DNA of 64,000 bases. Source: Capnocytophaga haemolytica (GTDB lineage: Bacteria > Bacteroidota > Bacteroidia > Flavobacteriales > Flavobacteriaceae). Numbering within the stretch: the first letter of the stretch is position 1; the number at the start of each line of letters is the position of its first letter. The position numbers were made by a program, and so were the translations under genes. Shown here piece after piece: positions 15,264 through 23,746 of the stretch. Under the pieces are notes generated by a model that saw nothing but the letters and a program-made list of their open reading frames with translations, made no database searches and was not told the DNA's origin. Where the stretch lies: contig NZ_CP014227.1 of NCBI RefSeq assembly GCF_001553545.1, forward strand, positions 2,214,501-2,278,500, read 5' to 3'.

Positions 15264-16286
15264 TTAAAACAAACTCCCTTGAAGTGCTGGATGAACCCTG
15301 CCTAAGTGCTTATAGGCTAATTCTGTTACTTCACGTCCACGTGGTGTTCTAACAATAAAACCCTGTTGAATCAAGAAAGGTTCATACACCTCTTCGATGG
15401 TCTCTGCACTCTCCGACACTGCCGTAGCAAGGGTAGTAATCCCCACAGGACCTCCCTTAAACTTATCAATGATAGTGGTCAGTATCTTGTTATCCATCTC
15501 ATCCAAGCCGTGTGCATCCACATTGAGTGCTTTAAGTCCAAAGCGTGTGATCTCAATATCTATTTTACCATCACCCTTAATCTGCGCAAAATCGCGTATG
15601 CGCCTCAGTAGTGCATTGGCAATACGTGGTGTTCCTCGACTGCGACTCGCCAGTTCAATAGCCGCCTCCATCTCAATAGGCACTTTTAGGATAGAAGCAC
15701 TGCGTTGCACAATGTCTGCCAACAGCTCAGTTGTGTAATACTGCAAGCGACTTTGGATGCCAAAACGTGCTCGCATCGGTGCTGTAAGCAAACCCGAACG
15801 CGTAGTAGCCCCCACCAAAGTAAACGGATTAAGATTGATCTGCACCGTCCGAGCATTAGGCCCAGACTCTATCATTATATCTATTTTGTAGTCCTCCATA
15901 GCCGAGTAAAGATACTCTTCCACTACAGGACTAAGGCGGTGTATTTCATCAATAAACAGTACATCTCGCTCTTGCAAATTGGTAAGCAATCCCGCTAAAT
16001 CTCCAGGCTTATCAAGTACAGGACCCGAAGTAATCTTAATGCCCACCCCAAGCTCATTGGCAAGAATATGCGCCAGAGTTGTCTTGCCCAAACCTGGCGG
16101 ACCGTGAAAAAGCGTATGGTCAAGCGCCTCTCCTCGCATATTCGCCGCCTTCACAAATACCTGCAAGTTCTCAAGCACAGCCTCTTGACCCGCAAAATCA
16201 TCAAACGACAGCGGACGCAAAGCGCGCTCTATATCAAGCTCCTGCGCTGAATAATTATCTTTATTCGGATCTAAATGTTGATTCAT
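15264..16286 (-). CDS. ruvB: Holliday junction branch migration helicase RuvB
   Basis: Hexameric AAA+ motor that drives branch migration with RuvA. The 340 residues contain [12 protein letters not shown], Walker [14 protein letters not shown], Walker B/sensor [33 protein letters not shown] (sensor 1 and arginine finger area) and the winged-helix end [21 protein letters not shown]. The ATG at 16286 (MNQHLDPNK) is chosen over an upstream in-frame ATG because only it gives the family N-terminus. ruvA and ruvC are not in the window. A 7-bp-period repeat fills the spacer upstream. Confidence 0.97.
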   Translation of the reverse strand: MNQHLDPNKDNYSAQELDIERALRPLSFDDFAGQEAVLENLQVFVKAANMRGEALDHTLFHGPPGLGKTTLAHILANELGVGIKITSGPVLDKPGDLAGLLTNLQERDVLFIDEIHRLSPVVEEYLYSAMEDYKIDIMIESGPNARTVQINLNPFTLVGATTRSGLLTAPMRARFGIQSRLQYYTTELLADIVQRSASILKVPIEMEAAIELASRSRGTPRIANALLRRIRDFAQIKGDGKIDIEITRFGLKALNVDAHGLDEMDNKILTTIIDKFKGGPVGITTLATAVSESAETIEEVYEPFLIQQGFIVRTPRGREVTELAYKHLGRVHPALQGSLF

Positions 16287-16291
16287 CAAAA

Positions 16292-16357
16292 AATAGCTTT
16301 TAGCTCTTAGCTTCCAGAAGGTCAATCACCTCAGACCTCACACCCCACACCTATCAA
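16292..16357. repeat. 7-bp-period degenerate array before ruvB
   Basis: Three heptads AATAGCT, TTTAGCT, CTTAGCT (16292-16312), then CAATCAC, CTCAGAC, CTCACAC, CCCACAC, CTATCAA (16323-16357). The array fills the spacer between the pseudouridine synthase and ruvB and runs over the stop codon of the former (16354-16356). Confidence 0.7.
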
Positions 16358-17664
16358 CTAAGGTTCTTCAGGTTAATAACCTCTTGCTGTGTGAGCCGTC
16401 TCCAATGCCCGCGTGGCAAGTCTTTCTTGGTCAAACCAGCAAACACCACACGGTCGAGTTTCTCCACATTATAACCCAAGTGCTCAAAAATGCGACGCAC
16501 AATCCTATTACGCCCACTATGGATCTTTATCCCAAGCTCATTCTTAGGCTTGCCCTCCACATAGCTAATCTCATCTACTTTGATAAACCCATCTTCCAGC
16601 TCCAAACCTTCTTCTATCTGCAAGAAATCTTTATAGTCGAGTTTACGGTCAAGTGCTACGTGGTAAATCTTTCTAACACCAAACGACGGGTGGGTCAAGC
16701 GCTTCAAGAGGTCACCATCATTAGTCAGAAGCAACAAACCAGTGGTAGGTCTATCCAAGCGTCCTACGGGTACAATACGCGCCCGTGTAGCATTCGCTAC
16801 CAAGTCCATCACGGTCTTACGCCCCTTCTCATCATCAGTAGTGGTAATAAATCCTTTGGGTTTGTTAAGCAAGATATACTCCTTCTTCTCCCCCGACAGC
16901 AGTCGCCCGTCAAAGCGCACCTCATCAGTGGGCTGCACACGATAGCCAAGGGTAGTCATCACCTGTCCATTCACCGTCACATTGCCCGCTGCAATGTATA
17001 CATCGGCATTACGACGCGAACAAATACCGGCATTGGCTATATAGCGATTAAGCCGTATCTCAGTAGGTTCTTGCTCCTCAATAGCTGGGGTATACGCCTC
17101 CTGTTGATAACGGTTATTGTTGTAATTCTTCTTCACATAAGGCTTTTTGTAGCCGTTATTCTGCTTAAAATTAGGGTTATAGGGCTTGCGGTTATCTCCT
17201 TTATTGGCGTTGTAGCGATTGCCCCCCTTGTCAGCATTGTAAGTATTATTACCCCTATCAGCATTATAACGCTTATTGTTTCCATCGGAATTGTAGTTAC
17301 TATCTCTGTCAGCATTGTATCGCTTGTTATTACCATTGGCATTATAGCCGCTATCCCCCTTATCTGAATTATAGCGATTACCATTATTATAAGGCTTATT
17401 CCCGTAAGGATTGCCATTATATTCCTTCTTCTTATACGAGTTTTGCCCTTGACGCTCCTGATTATAGCCATTACCCTGACCATAATCTTTCTTTTTGTAA
17501 GAAGAACCGTTGTTGTAAGTGTTCTGATTGCTCTTTTTGTAAGAAGACGATCCGTTGTAGTCCTTTTTTTCGTAATTTCCGTTAGAAGAATACTGCTTTT
17601 TCTTGTAGTTATCGCCCTTTTGCGATCTCGAATAGCCATCACGGCTGTAATCCTTGTTTTCCAT
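16354..17664 (-). CDS. RluB/RsuA-like pseudouridine synthase with long disordered N-terminus
   Basis: Converts a uridine of ribosomal RNA to pseudouridine. Residues 203-248 are an S4 RNA-binding domain (RLNRYIANAGICSRRNADVYIAAGNVTVNG) and 255-430 the catalytic domain with GRLDRPTTGLLLLTNDG, catalytic Asp304. Residues 1-200 are a low-complexity extension made almost only of Asn, Tyr, Lys, Gly, Ser, Asp and Arg, with repeated YKKK and RYNADRxxN units. Such basic extensions occur in flavobacterial relatives, but this is a long example. Its own promoter lies at 17703-17734. The large open frame on the opposite strand here is only the mirror of this biased composition. Confidence 0.93.
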   Translation of the reverse strand: MENKDYSRDGYSRSQKGDNYKKKQYSSNGNYEKKDYNGSSSYKKSNQNTYNNGSSYKKKDYGQGNGYNQERQGQNSYKKKEYNGNPYGNKPYNNGNRYNSDKGDSGYNANGNNKRYNADRDSNYNSDGNNKRYNADRGNNTYNADKGGNRYNANKGDNRKPYNPNFKQNNGYKKPYVKKNYNNNRYQQEAYTPAIEEQEPTEIRLNRYIANAGICSRRNADVYIAAGNVTVNGQVMTTLGYRVQPTDEVRFDGRLLSGEKKEYILLNKPKGFITTTDDEKGRKTVMDLVANATRARIVPVGRLDRPTTGLLLLTNDGDLLKRLTHPSFGVRKIYHVALDRKLDYKDFLQIEEGLELEDGFIKVDEISYVEGKPKNELGIKIHSGRNRIVRRIFEHLGYNVEKLDRVVFAGLTKKDLPRGHWRRLTQQEVINLKNLS

Positions 17665-17702
17665 AATAATTAAACTTCTCCTTTATCTCTATAAAATATT
17701 TG

Positions 17703-17734
17703 CAAAGGTACGGCAAAAAACATTATCCGCCAAA
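17703..17734 (-). promoter_or_regulatory. Promoter of the pseudouridine synthase gene
   Basis: Minus strand TTTG (17734-17731), 20-bp spacer, TACCTTTG (17710-17703); the start codon is about 39 bases downstream. Confidence 0.8.
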
Positions 17735-17781
17735 TATTTAGTAATAAAAAATATGTATTGCCAATTTTCACAACACAATAA

Positions 17782-17810
17782 GAGGTTACCCAGCACAGCC
17801 AGATAACCTC
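17782..17810 (-). terminator. Likely terminator after the HMA gene
   Basis: A perfect 7-bp inverted repeat GAGGTTA/TAACCTC with a 15-base loop, 27 bases after the HMA protein stop; the T-run after it is weak, so this is a moderate call. Confidence 0.5.
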
Positions 17811-17836
17811 CTATTCACAATACTTTCTCACCCATC

Positions 17837-18205
17837 CTAATGATGGTTCTTCACCACTTCCTCATCGCGGTACTTGCAGCACGGAGCCACTTTGTTGTAA
17901 TCCTCGTCAGTGGCAGTTACAGCCTGCGAACCGTCAGGCAGGGCGTTGTCGTGTCCTGCCTTAGCGATGGCTTTCTGCACCTCGCCTACATTGGTTTTGC
18001 GCTCATCGAGCACCAAACTCAAGGCGTGCGTACCTACGTTCCATTGGGCAAACTTCACGCCCTTCACCCCTAAGGCTGCCTTTTCAATACGCGCTTTGCA
18101 ACTGTTGCACACGCCATTTACCGCTAAGGAAGCCTTAGCATTCTTGCTCTGAGCACTTGCTGAGAAGGCTACCAAGAGCACTACAATTGTAATAATGTTC
18201 TTCAT
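17837..18205 (-). CDS. Periplasmic HMA-domain metal-binding protein
   Basis: A 122-residue secreted protein: signal peptide MKNIITIVVLLVAFSASAQ, then a heavy-metal-associated (HMA, CopZ/Atx1-like) ferredoxin fold with the metal motif GVCNSCKARIEKA (Cys33 and Cys36). The C-terminal tail adds a second possible site, APCCKYRDEE...NHH. Copper-type HMA proteins bind Cu(I) through this CxxC; here the location is periplasmic, so it would act as a metal carrier or sensor outside the inner membrane. It is the last gene of the Cys-rich protein / TonB receptor / HMA set, 163 bases after the receptor. Confidence 0.85.
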   Translation of the reverse strand: MKNIITIVVLLVAFSASAQSKNAKASLAVNGVCNSCKARIEKAALGVKGVKFAQWNVGTHALSLVLDERKTNVGEVQKAIAKAGHDNALPDGSQAVTATDEDYNKVAPCCKYRDEEVVKNHH

Positions 18206-18281
18206 TTTGCTATTATTGATTTTAGAGACTTATAAGCAGCATCTGACAATCAGCTGCATACTGCCTCAGTTAAACTTTATT

Positions 18282-18373
18282 TAATGATCAATGTTTAATG
18301 TTCAATACCCAATGATTAATTTGCTAACACACTGTGGTCATTATACATTGTGCATTATACATTATACATTAAA
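18282..18373. repeat. Two 7-bp-period arrays between the TonB receptor and HMA genes
   Basis: Six consecutive heptads of the form YAATNNN (TAATGAT, CAATGTT, TAATGTT, CAATACC, CAATGAT, TAATTTG) cover 18282-18323. A second array of CATTATA, CATTGTG, CATTATA, CATTATA, CATTAAA covers 18339-18373 and includes the stop codon of the receptor gene. Confidence 0.75.
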
Positions 18374-20609
18374 AATTGATTCTCACTCCTGCGTAAAACA
18401 TCCTGCCAAAGACAGGGGCGTAGGTCATTGAGGCATCAAAATACGTACCAAACGGATCGTCAGCGGCGAGAATTGCATTCTGTTGCTGATAATCAGTGAG
18501 GTTTTCACCGCCCACATACGCCTCTATGCGCTTTGAGAACACTCTGGTGATCTGAGCGTTCACAAGCTGATACGCCTTTGAATACGCCCCTAAGCGGTAA
18601 GCCTGCGGATTGGCACTCGTATCGGGCAACCGCTGACTGCCAATGGCGTTCAGTGTAGCGTCAAACCGCCACTGACGCTCATCCTTTACGTTGGTCTCGT
18701 AGCTGAGATTTGCCATCAGGCGGTTCTTAGCCTGCAAAGGCTGCCAACGCCTACCGCTGGCGTAGTCGGTGAGCACCTCATACCATTTGTAGGCAAGGCG
18801 CAACTGCAAACGCTTTAGCAGCTCGTAGTTCACCTCTGCTTGGAAACTATTGGCATAGCTACTGCCATTGAGGTTGTAGAACGACACCTCACGTGGGTTA
18901 TCCCAATCCACCACCACTTGGTTCTCAAAGTCGGTGCGGTAGAAGTCCAACACCACTTCCAACGGACGACTAAACAGGTTGAACTTTTGGGTAAACGATG
19001 CCCCATAGTTCCACGCTATTTCAGGCTTTAAGCCATAAGGACTATCGCCATTGCCGAGCAAGCGTATCGCACGGGCAGTCGAGAAGAGGTTCTGGTGTTC
19101 AGCAAAGATATTGGCTTGTCGCTTGCCCCTACCCGCTGAAAGCCTGAGCGTACCGTCCTTCCACACGCGATAGCGCAAGTGCACGCGAGGGGTGAGAAAC
19201 GCCCCCAAGCGGTTGTGATAGTCGCCACGCAAACCTGCCGTAAGCGAGAAGTTATCGTTGTTGTCATAAGCGTATTCGAGGAAAGCCCCAGCCCCATAGT
19301 CATTGCGGTCGTAATCGCCTGCGAGCTGTGCCGTAGCCACTGCCTCAGTGTAGTCGTCCAAAGCCGCACTCAAGCCCGTGGTGAACTTGTGCTTCGTATT
19401 GCCAATAATCGACTTGAAGATAGCGTTGAAATAAGCACTGTTCTGGGTGATGTTATAGTCATTATGCCCGTAGAACGACTGTTGGTCATAGTGCTTATAA
19501 TCAAGCTGGAAGCCTATGCTCTGATAAGGCATTTCCTTCCACACATAGCCCGCTTTGCCCATCGTATTGAGCTGCTGCGTACGGATATGGCTTCCCCAAA
19601 GCTGCGGAGTGCTATTCAGGTGGAAACCCTTTTGTCCCGCGAGCCGCTCGTCATTCATATACTGAAGGATGATATTGCTCATCCAGCCACTCTCAGGATT
19701 GGCGTACTGCCAACGGTTCATCACATTCACCTGCTGCCCGAGCGGCATATCCAAGAAGCCATCACCGTTCATATCCTCACGCTGGCGACGTACATCACCG
19801 TGGAGGTACAGCCCTGTGTACCAATGCTTAGCCACCTGCGTATTGTAGTGCGCATTGAGCTCATAGCGCCCGTCGGCACTGCCGTAGAGGTTTAGGAACA
19901 AAGGCTTATCGAGCAGCGGCTTCACCAATTCAGTGTTGATCTGCCCTGCAATCCCTTCGTAGCCATTGATAACGCTGCCCGCACCTTTGATGAGCTGCAC
20001 ACTTTCCACCCACGTGCCAGGGATAAACGTCATCCCATACACCTGCGATGCCCCGCGCACAAAAGGCACATTCTCTTGGGTTACAAGCAGGTAAGGACTC
20101 GAAAGCCCCAGCATCTTGATCTGCTTTACCCCCGTAACCGCATCGGAGGTACTCACCTCCACAGTGCTATTGGTCTCAAAACTATCCGAAAGATTGCAGC
20201 ACGCCGCCTTGAGCAGTTCGCCGCTGTTGATGGTCATCACATTAGCCGTAGCAAGATTCAGTCGCTCAGTGGGTTTACGCTTATAGGTAACCTCTACCGC
20301 TTCCAACTCGTTGGCATCCTCTTTAAGGGTAAGGGTGATGAACTTCACAGGGTCAGCCACATTCACCACTGCCGACTTAAAGCCGAGGTAGCTCACCACA
20401 AGCGTCTTATGCTCAGGCTTGTAGAGCAACTTAAAATGACCCTGATCATCGGTAGTCGTCCCGATAGTGGTACCTTGCCAATACACATCCACTCCTGCCT
20501 CAGTATGGGTCTTCCCCTCTTCTGATAGGAGTATTTTGCCCTGCACAAAACTCTGTGCAAAGCTGTAAAAACTACTGAATACCAGTAGCAAAAGTATATA
20601 TTTTCTCAT
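18369..20609 (-). CDS. TonB-dependent outer-membrane receptor, probably metal uptake
   Basis: A 746-residue outer-membrane transporter driven by TonB-ExbBD. Order: signal peptide (to about residue 18, FYSFAQ), a carboxypeptidase-regulatory-like domain (about 20-105), plug (about 115-230) with KAACCNLSDSFETNSTVEVSTSDAVTGVKQIKMLGL, and a 22-strand barrel ending in the aromatic GRMFYAGVRINF. The CCNL...DAVTG plug sequence is typical of a receptor group found beside HMA and Cys-rich metal proteins. Copper or another soft metal is an inference from the neighbours, not from the barrel itself. Confidence 0.9.
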   Translation of the reverse strand: MRKYILLLLVFSSFYSFAQSFVQGKILLSEEGKTHTEAGVDVYWQGTTIGTTTDDQGHFKLLYKPEHKTLVVSYLGFKSAVVNVADPVKFITLTLKEDANELEAVEVTYKRKPTERLNLATANVMTINSGELLKAACCNLSDSFETNSTVEVSTSDAVTGVKQIKMLGLSSPYLLVTQENVPFVRGASQVYGMTFIPGTWVESVQLIKGAGSVINGYEGIAGQINTELVKPLLDKPLFLNLYGSADGRYELNAHYNTQVAKHWYTGLYLHGDVRRQREDMNGDGFLDMPLGQQVNVMNRWQYANPESGWMSNIILQYMNDERLAGQKGFHLNSTPQLWGSHIRTQQLNTMGKAGYVWKEMPYQSIGFQLDYKHYDQQSFYGHNDYNITQNSAYFNAIFKSIIGNTKHKFTTGLSAALDDYTEAVATAQLAGDYDRNDYGAGAFLEYAYDNNDNFSLTAGLRGDYHNRLGAFLTPRVHLRYRVWKDGTLRLSAGRGKRQANIFAEHQNLFSTARAIRLLGNGDSPYGLKPEIAWNYGASFTQKFNLFSRPLEVVLDFYRTDFENQVVVDWDNPREVSFYNLNGSSYANSFQAEVNYELLKRLQLRLAYKWYEVLTDYASGRRWQPLQAKNRLMANLSYETNVKDERQWRFDATLNAIGSQRLPDTSANPQAYRLGAYSKAYQLVNAQITRVFSKRIEAYVGGENLTDYQQQNAILAADDPFGTYFDASMTYAPVFGRMFYAGVRINF

Positions 20610-20714
20610 TATGATTATGTCTTTTTAGATGATACATTAAAGAATAAACGCCCCCTTTTATAAATATCCAAAAGGAGCACCTGCACCCATACGGTGCTGT
20701 CATCATCAAAAGAC

Positions 20715-21143
20715 CTAAATACGGAACTGCTGTACCAGCACAGGTATGTCGCTGGTCAGCGGCGGCGGAAGATATCTTAAAAGTGAAACCTCTTTGCGTG
20801 ATACTGCCTCAAAGCACAGCGCATAAGGCACGGCTACTGCCACTTTGGCTACTGCCTGCTCCGCAATGCGCACTGTGATGGTCTGCTCAGGGTGTGCCTC
20901 CTCACCGTAGAAGGTCATCACCACTGCCTCGCAGCAATGTTTAGCACCATGTCCCTCATCGGCACAGCCCTCGCTATCCGAGCAGCAAGGCATCTCCTCC
21001 CCATCGGAGCAGCAGCCCTCATCAAGCGTCAAAGCAGCCTGCTTCTTACACAAGTGTTCCTCCTCCATAACGGTCCCTGCCGAGAAACTCAGCATCGAGA
21101 TAGCCATCACAAAGGCAATGAATTTGTTACATAAAGATCGCAT
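20715..21143 (-). CDS. Cys/His-rich secreted protein, HYC_CC_PP-like
   Basis: A 142-residue protein with a signal peptide (residues 1-22) and a Cys/His-rich middle: HLC (32), CC at 44-45, CC at 53-54, C60, then HCC at 69-71. It ends in YLPPPLTSDIPVLVQQFRI. This set of an H-x-C, CC pairs and a PP motif near the end fits the HYC_CC_PP family, small secreted proteins beside TonB receptors in Bacteroidota. It is the first gene of the metal operon, 105 bases ahead of the receptor, and may bind metal. Function is not established. Confidence 0.75.
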   Translation of the reverse strand: MRSLCNKFIAFVMAISMLSFSAGTVMEEEHLCKKQAALTLDEGCCSDGEEMPCCSDSEGCADEGHGAKHCCEAVVMTFYGEEAHPEQTITVRIAEQAVAKVAVAVPYALCFEAVSRKEVSLLRYLPPPLTSDIPVLVQQFRI

Positions 21144-21176
21144 CTATTGTGTAAAAAGCATTTTAAAATTCGGCGA

Positions 21177-21208
21177 CAAAGGTACGACTTTTTCGCTTAT
21201 ACACCAAA
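21177..21208 (-). promoter_or_regulatory. Promoter of the metal-handling operon
   Basis: Minus strand TTTG (21208-21205), 20-bp spacer, TACCTTTG (21184-21177), with the start codon about 34 bases downstream. I see no clear Fur, Zur or CsoR operator. Confidence 0.8.
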
Positions 21209-21403
21209 CAAATTCTTAAAATATTTTTACTGAATATTTTTACCACACTGATAAATAACGTATTACATTTTCTGCGAATACCCCTCTACCCTATTCAAAA
21301 TACCCAACTTATATAAAATATTACAAAAACACATTTACATAGTTAATTTTACCAATTTTACAAAAATCCACAGAAACGAAAATTCAAAATTTTCACGAAT
21401 TCT

Positions 21404-21458
21404 TCTCGAACACATCTCGAACACATCCCGAACACATCTCGAACACACCCCAAACAAA
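21404..21458. repeat. 11-bp-period array A, divergent spacer before MoxR gene
   Basis: TCTCGAACACA at 21404-21414, exact again at 21415-21425 and 21437-21447, with one mismatch at 21426-21436, and a decayed fifth copy to 21458. Read on the minus strand the unit is TGTGTTCGAGA, the same phase and core as array C. The remaining bases of this 451-base gap are AT-rich and hold only the two promoters. Confidence 0.9.
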
Positions 21459-21557
21459 AAAATATTCTATTGACTACAAACCTCCCTTTCCTCCTATCCA
21501 AAGAGAGAAAAACAACATATTGCTTCCCAAATAGGGCGTTCTTTAAAGATTATTTCC

Positions 21558-21565
21558 TATCTTTG
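21558..21565 (+). promoter_or_regulatory. -7 element of the MoxR gene promoter
   Basis: TATCTTTG followed by CAGCCTC, the usual start-site context of this window, 30 bases before the ATG. No good TTTG is found at the expected -33 distance, so the call rests on the -7 box. Confidence 0.6.
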
Positions 21566-21594
21566 CAGCCTCGTATATCAATCAAGAAAAACAA

Positions 21595-22686
21595 ATGGCA
21601 AACGAAAATGTGTTGCGCCTCCCCGCAGAACAACTCTATGCAAAAGAGTTAGAGGCTCTTAAAGAAGAAGATAAAAAAGAAGAAAAGCCCTTTGGCTGGC
21701 AGCTCTCGCCCAAGGCAGTACTGAAGTTCATCGTCGGCGGGAAAGCCGCTGGTGTGGATATCACCCCTAAGTATATCGGGCATAATCGGCTGGTGGAAAT
21801 CGCCATAGCCACCCTGCTTACCGACCGCTCCTTGCTACTCATCGGCGAGCCTGGCACCGCCAAATCGTGGCTTTCAGAGAACCTCACCGCCGCCATCTGT
21901 GGCGATTCGGGCAAGGTGATACAAGGCACCGCAGGCACCAGCGAAGAGCATATCCGCTACTCGTGGAACTACGCAATGCTGCTCGCCAACGGTCCCTCGG
22001 AGCAGGCGTTGATTAAGTCGCCTATATACCGTGCTATGGAAACAGGAAGCGTTGCGCGCTTTGAAGAGATATCGCGCTGTGCCTCTGAGGTTCAGGATGC
22101 GCTCATCTCCATAATGTCAGAGAAAAACATCGCCATTCCCGAGTTGGGCAAAGAGCTTTCAGCACAACGTGGCTTCTCAATCATCGCCACAGCCAACACC
22201 CGCGACCGTGGGGTCAATGAGATGTCATCAGCCCTCAAACGCCGCTTCAACATCATTGTGCTGCCCGCTCCCGCCACTTTGGAAACAGAAGTCTCCATCG
22301 TGACCAAGCGCGTAGCTGAGATAGCCAATAACTACCGCCTGAAAGCTGCCCTGCCCACTTCTGAAGCAATCGAAAAGATCGTTACCATCTTCCGCGAGCT
22401 ACGCAAAGGTGCCACCCTTGATGAGAAACAAAAACTCAAGTCACCCAGTGGCGTAATCTCTACTGCTGAGGCCATTTCACTGATCACTAACAGTATGGCC
22501 TTGGCTGGAAGTTTTGGTAATGGCACTGTTTCCGACACTGATTTGGCATCGGGATTGCAAGGTGCCGTCGTCAAAGACGAAGACAAGGACAAGCTCGTCT
22601 GGAAAGAATACCTTGAGAATGTAATGAAAAAAAGAGGCGCTGCGTGGCGCGAGCTCTACAACAGCTGCTCTGAGATGAATAGCTAA
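21595..22686 (+). CDS. MoxR-type AAA+ ATPase, without partner genes
   Basis: A 363-residue AAA+ protein of the MoxR group, chaperone-like ATPases that usually work with a von Willebrand factor A protein encoded next to them. Walker A is GEPGTAKSW (Lys in place), Walker B-like region RFEEISRCASEVQDAL, sensor 1 FSIIATANTRDRGVNEMSSALKRRFN with the arginine finger area. The sequence resembles the MoxR found with SWIM, DUF5682 and VWA genes, but here none of these is adjacent: the upstream neighbour is the divergent metal operon and the downstream one is convergent. The stop lies one base from the stop of the convergent gene. Confidence 0.88.
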   Translation: MANENVLRLPAEQLYAKELEALKEEDKKEEKPFGWQLSPKAVLKFIVGGKAAGVDITPKYIGHNRLVEIAIATLLTDRSLLLIGEPGTAKSWLSENLTAAICGDSGKVIQGTAGTSEEHIRYSWNYAMLLANGPSEQALIKSPIYRAMETGSVARFEEISRCASEVQDALISIMSEKNIAIPELGKELSAQRGFSIIATANTRDRGVNEMSSALKRRFNIIVLPAPATLETEVSIVTKRVAEIANNYRLKAALPTSEAIEKIVTIFRELRKGATLDEKQKLKSPSGVISTAEAISLITNSMALAGSFGNGTVSDTDLASGLQGAVVKDEDKDKLVWKEYLENVMKKRGAAWRELYNSCSEMNS

Positions 22687-22687
22687 T

Positions 22688-23734
22688 TTAGCGCTTTTCA
22701 GTCACCCTAAACAGCGTAATTTCCCCATCGCCAGAGGCTACCAAAGTGCGCTCATCAGCGAAAAGCAAAGCGTGGCACACTTTATCCGAGACCTTTTGCC
22801 AGCTAAAGCCCCCATTATTAGAAAAGAAAATACCGTTGGGCGAAGCGGCAACCACGCCGTAGCCTTTGGCTTGGGGAATATATTTCACACAGCTGGCATA
22901 GCCTATCGACTGGCTCTCAGGCACACGCTGCCACGTTTTCCCACCATCAGCTGTAATAGCCACCGTGCCCTTGCGCTCCGCAGGATGCTGATAATCACCC
23001 CCTACAACTATGCCGTGCTTCTTATCAAAAAAGTCAATTGAGAAAGCCCCCTGCGAGGCGCTCCCTTGTTGCAAGGGCAAAACAGAGGAGTGCCAATTCA
23101 CGCCCTTATCCTCTGAGAAAAACACGTGACTCTTAGTACCTCCTGTCACCACCCATATCTTACTACCTTGCACAGCTATCGACGAGTTGCTGGCAGCAAA
23201 TAGCACTTCCCCTTGGGCGAGCTTAGGCGATTGTGAAGTGGGCTTTTTTATCCACGACTCTCCCCCGTTGTTGGTGATCACCACCGACATTCGTCCTTCT
23301 TCAACAGGGTCGCCCACCGCTATCCCTACCCTGTCGTCCAAGAAGCGTAGCCCATCGTAGAACACACGCTCGTGGCTTTCGCGGTAAACCTCTTTCATTG
23401 CATTAGCTTCTGTCTTGTATATCAATGCAGGATTGCCAATAGAAAGCATAAAGACTTTATTGGTAGTATTATCTATTGCACGAAAGTCAGAGATAACACC
23501 CACATTCTTCAAGTTAGAAAAATACATCGTCTGGTTCTGGGTGAAGATCAAGCCATAAGTAGTATCCGAGCCCGCAAAGCCCACATTATCGCCAATTAGG
23601 GTCATCGCCCGCACACTGATTCCTTCAAGTGGGAAAGTCTTCAGAGGCACAAGCGCAATGCTTTGCACCCGATACGAATTGCCTTCACACGCCACTAAGC
23701 CCAAAAGGCTAAGCATTATTAAAAAACATCTCAT
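22688..23734 (-). CDS. YCF48/BNR-repeat lipoprotein
   Basis: A 348-residue lipoprotein (lipobox LLGLVAC, Cys16) with Asp-box type repeats: SVVITNNGGESWIKKP, VFFSEDKGVNWHSS, VAITADGGKTWQRVP and IFFSNNGGFSWQKV, each the SxDxGxTW turn of a sialidase-like or YCF48-like beta-propeller. Databases often call such proteins oxidoreductases without evidence; no catalytic residues of a sialidase are visible. It begins 12 bases after the stop of the AddA-like gene and is probably its cotranscribed partner. Its 3' end meets that of the MoxR gene tail to tail. Confidence 0.82.
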   Translation of the reverse strand: MRCFLIMLSLLGLVACEGNSYRVQSIALVPLKTFPLEGISVRAMTLIGDNVGFAGSDTTYGLIFTQNQTMYFSNLKNVGVISDFRAIDNTTNKVFMLSIGNPALIYKTEANAMKEVYRESHERVFYDGLRFLDDRVGIAVGDPVEEGRMSVVITNNGGESWIKKPTSQSPKLAQGEVLFAASNSSIAVQGSKIWVVTGGTKSHVFFSEDKGVNWHSSVLPLQQGSASQGAFSIDFFDKKHGIVVGGDYQHPAERKGTVAITADGGKTWQRVPESQSIGYASCVKYIPQAKGYGVVAASPNGIFFSNNGGFSWQKVSDKVCHALLFADERTLVASGDGEITLFRVTEKR

Positions 23735-23746
23735 CTTATTTCTTTT

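Noticed and set aside
16384..17367. A 327-codon open frame opposite the pseudouridine synthase gene
   Set aside because: It is Ile/Val/Leu-rich low-complexity sequence that mirrors the Asn/Tyr/Lys-rich tail on the true coding strand and has no start signal.
21404..21458. CRISPR array
   Set aside because: Units are 11 bp and adjacent without spacers, and there are no cas genes.
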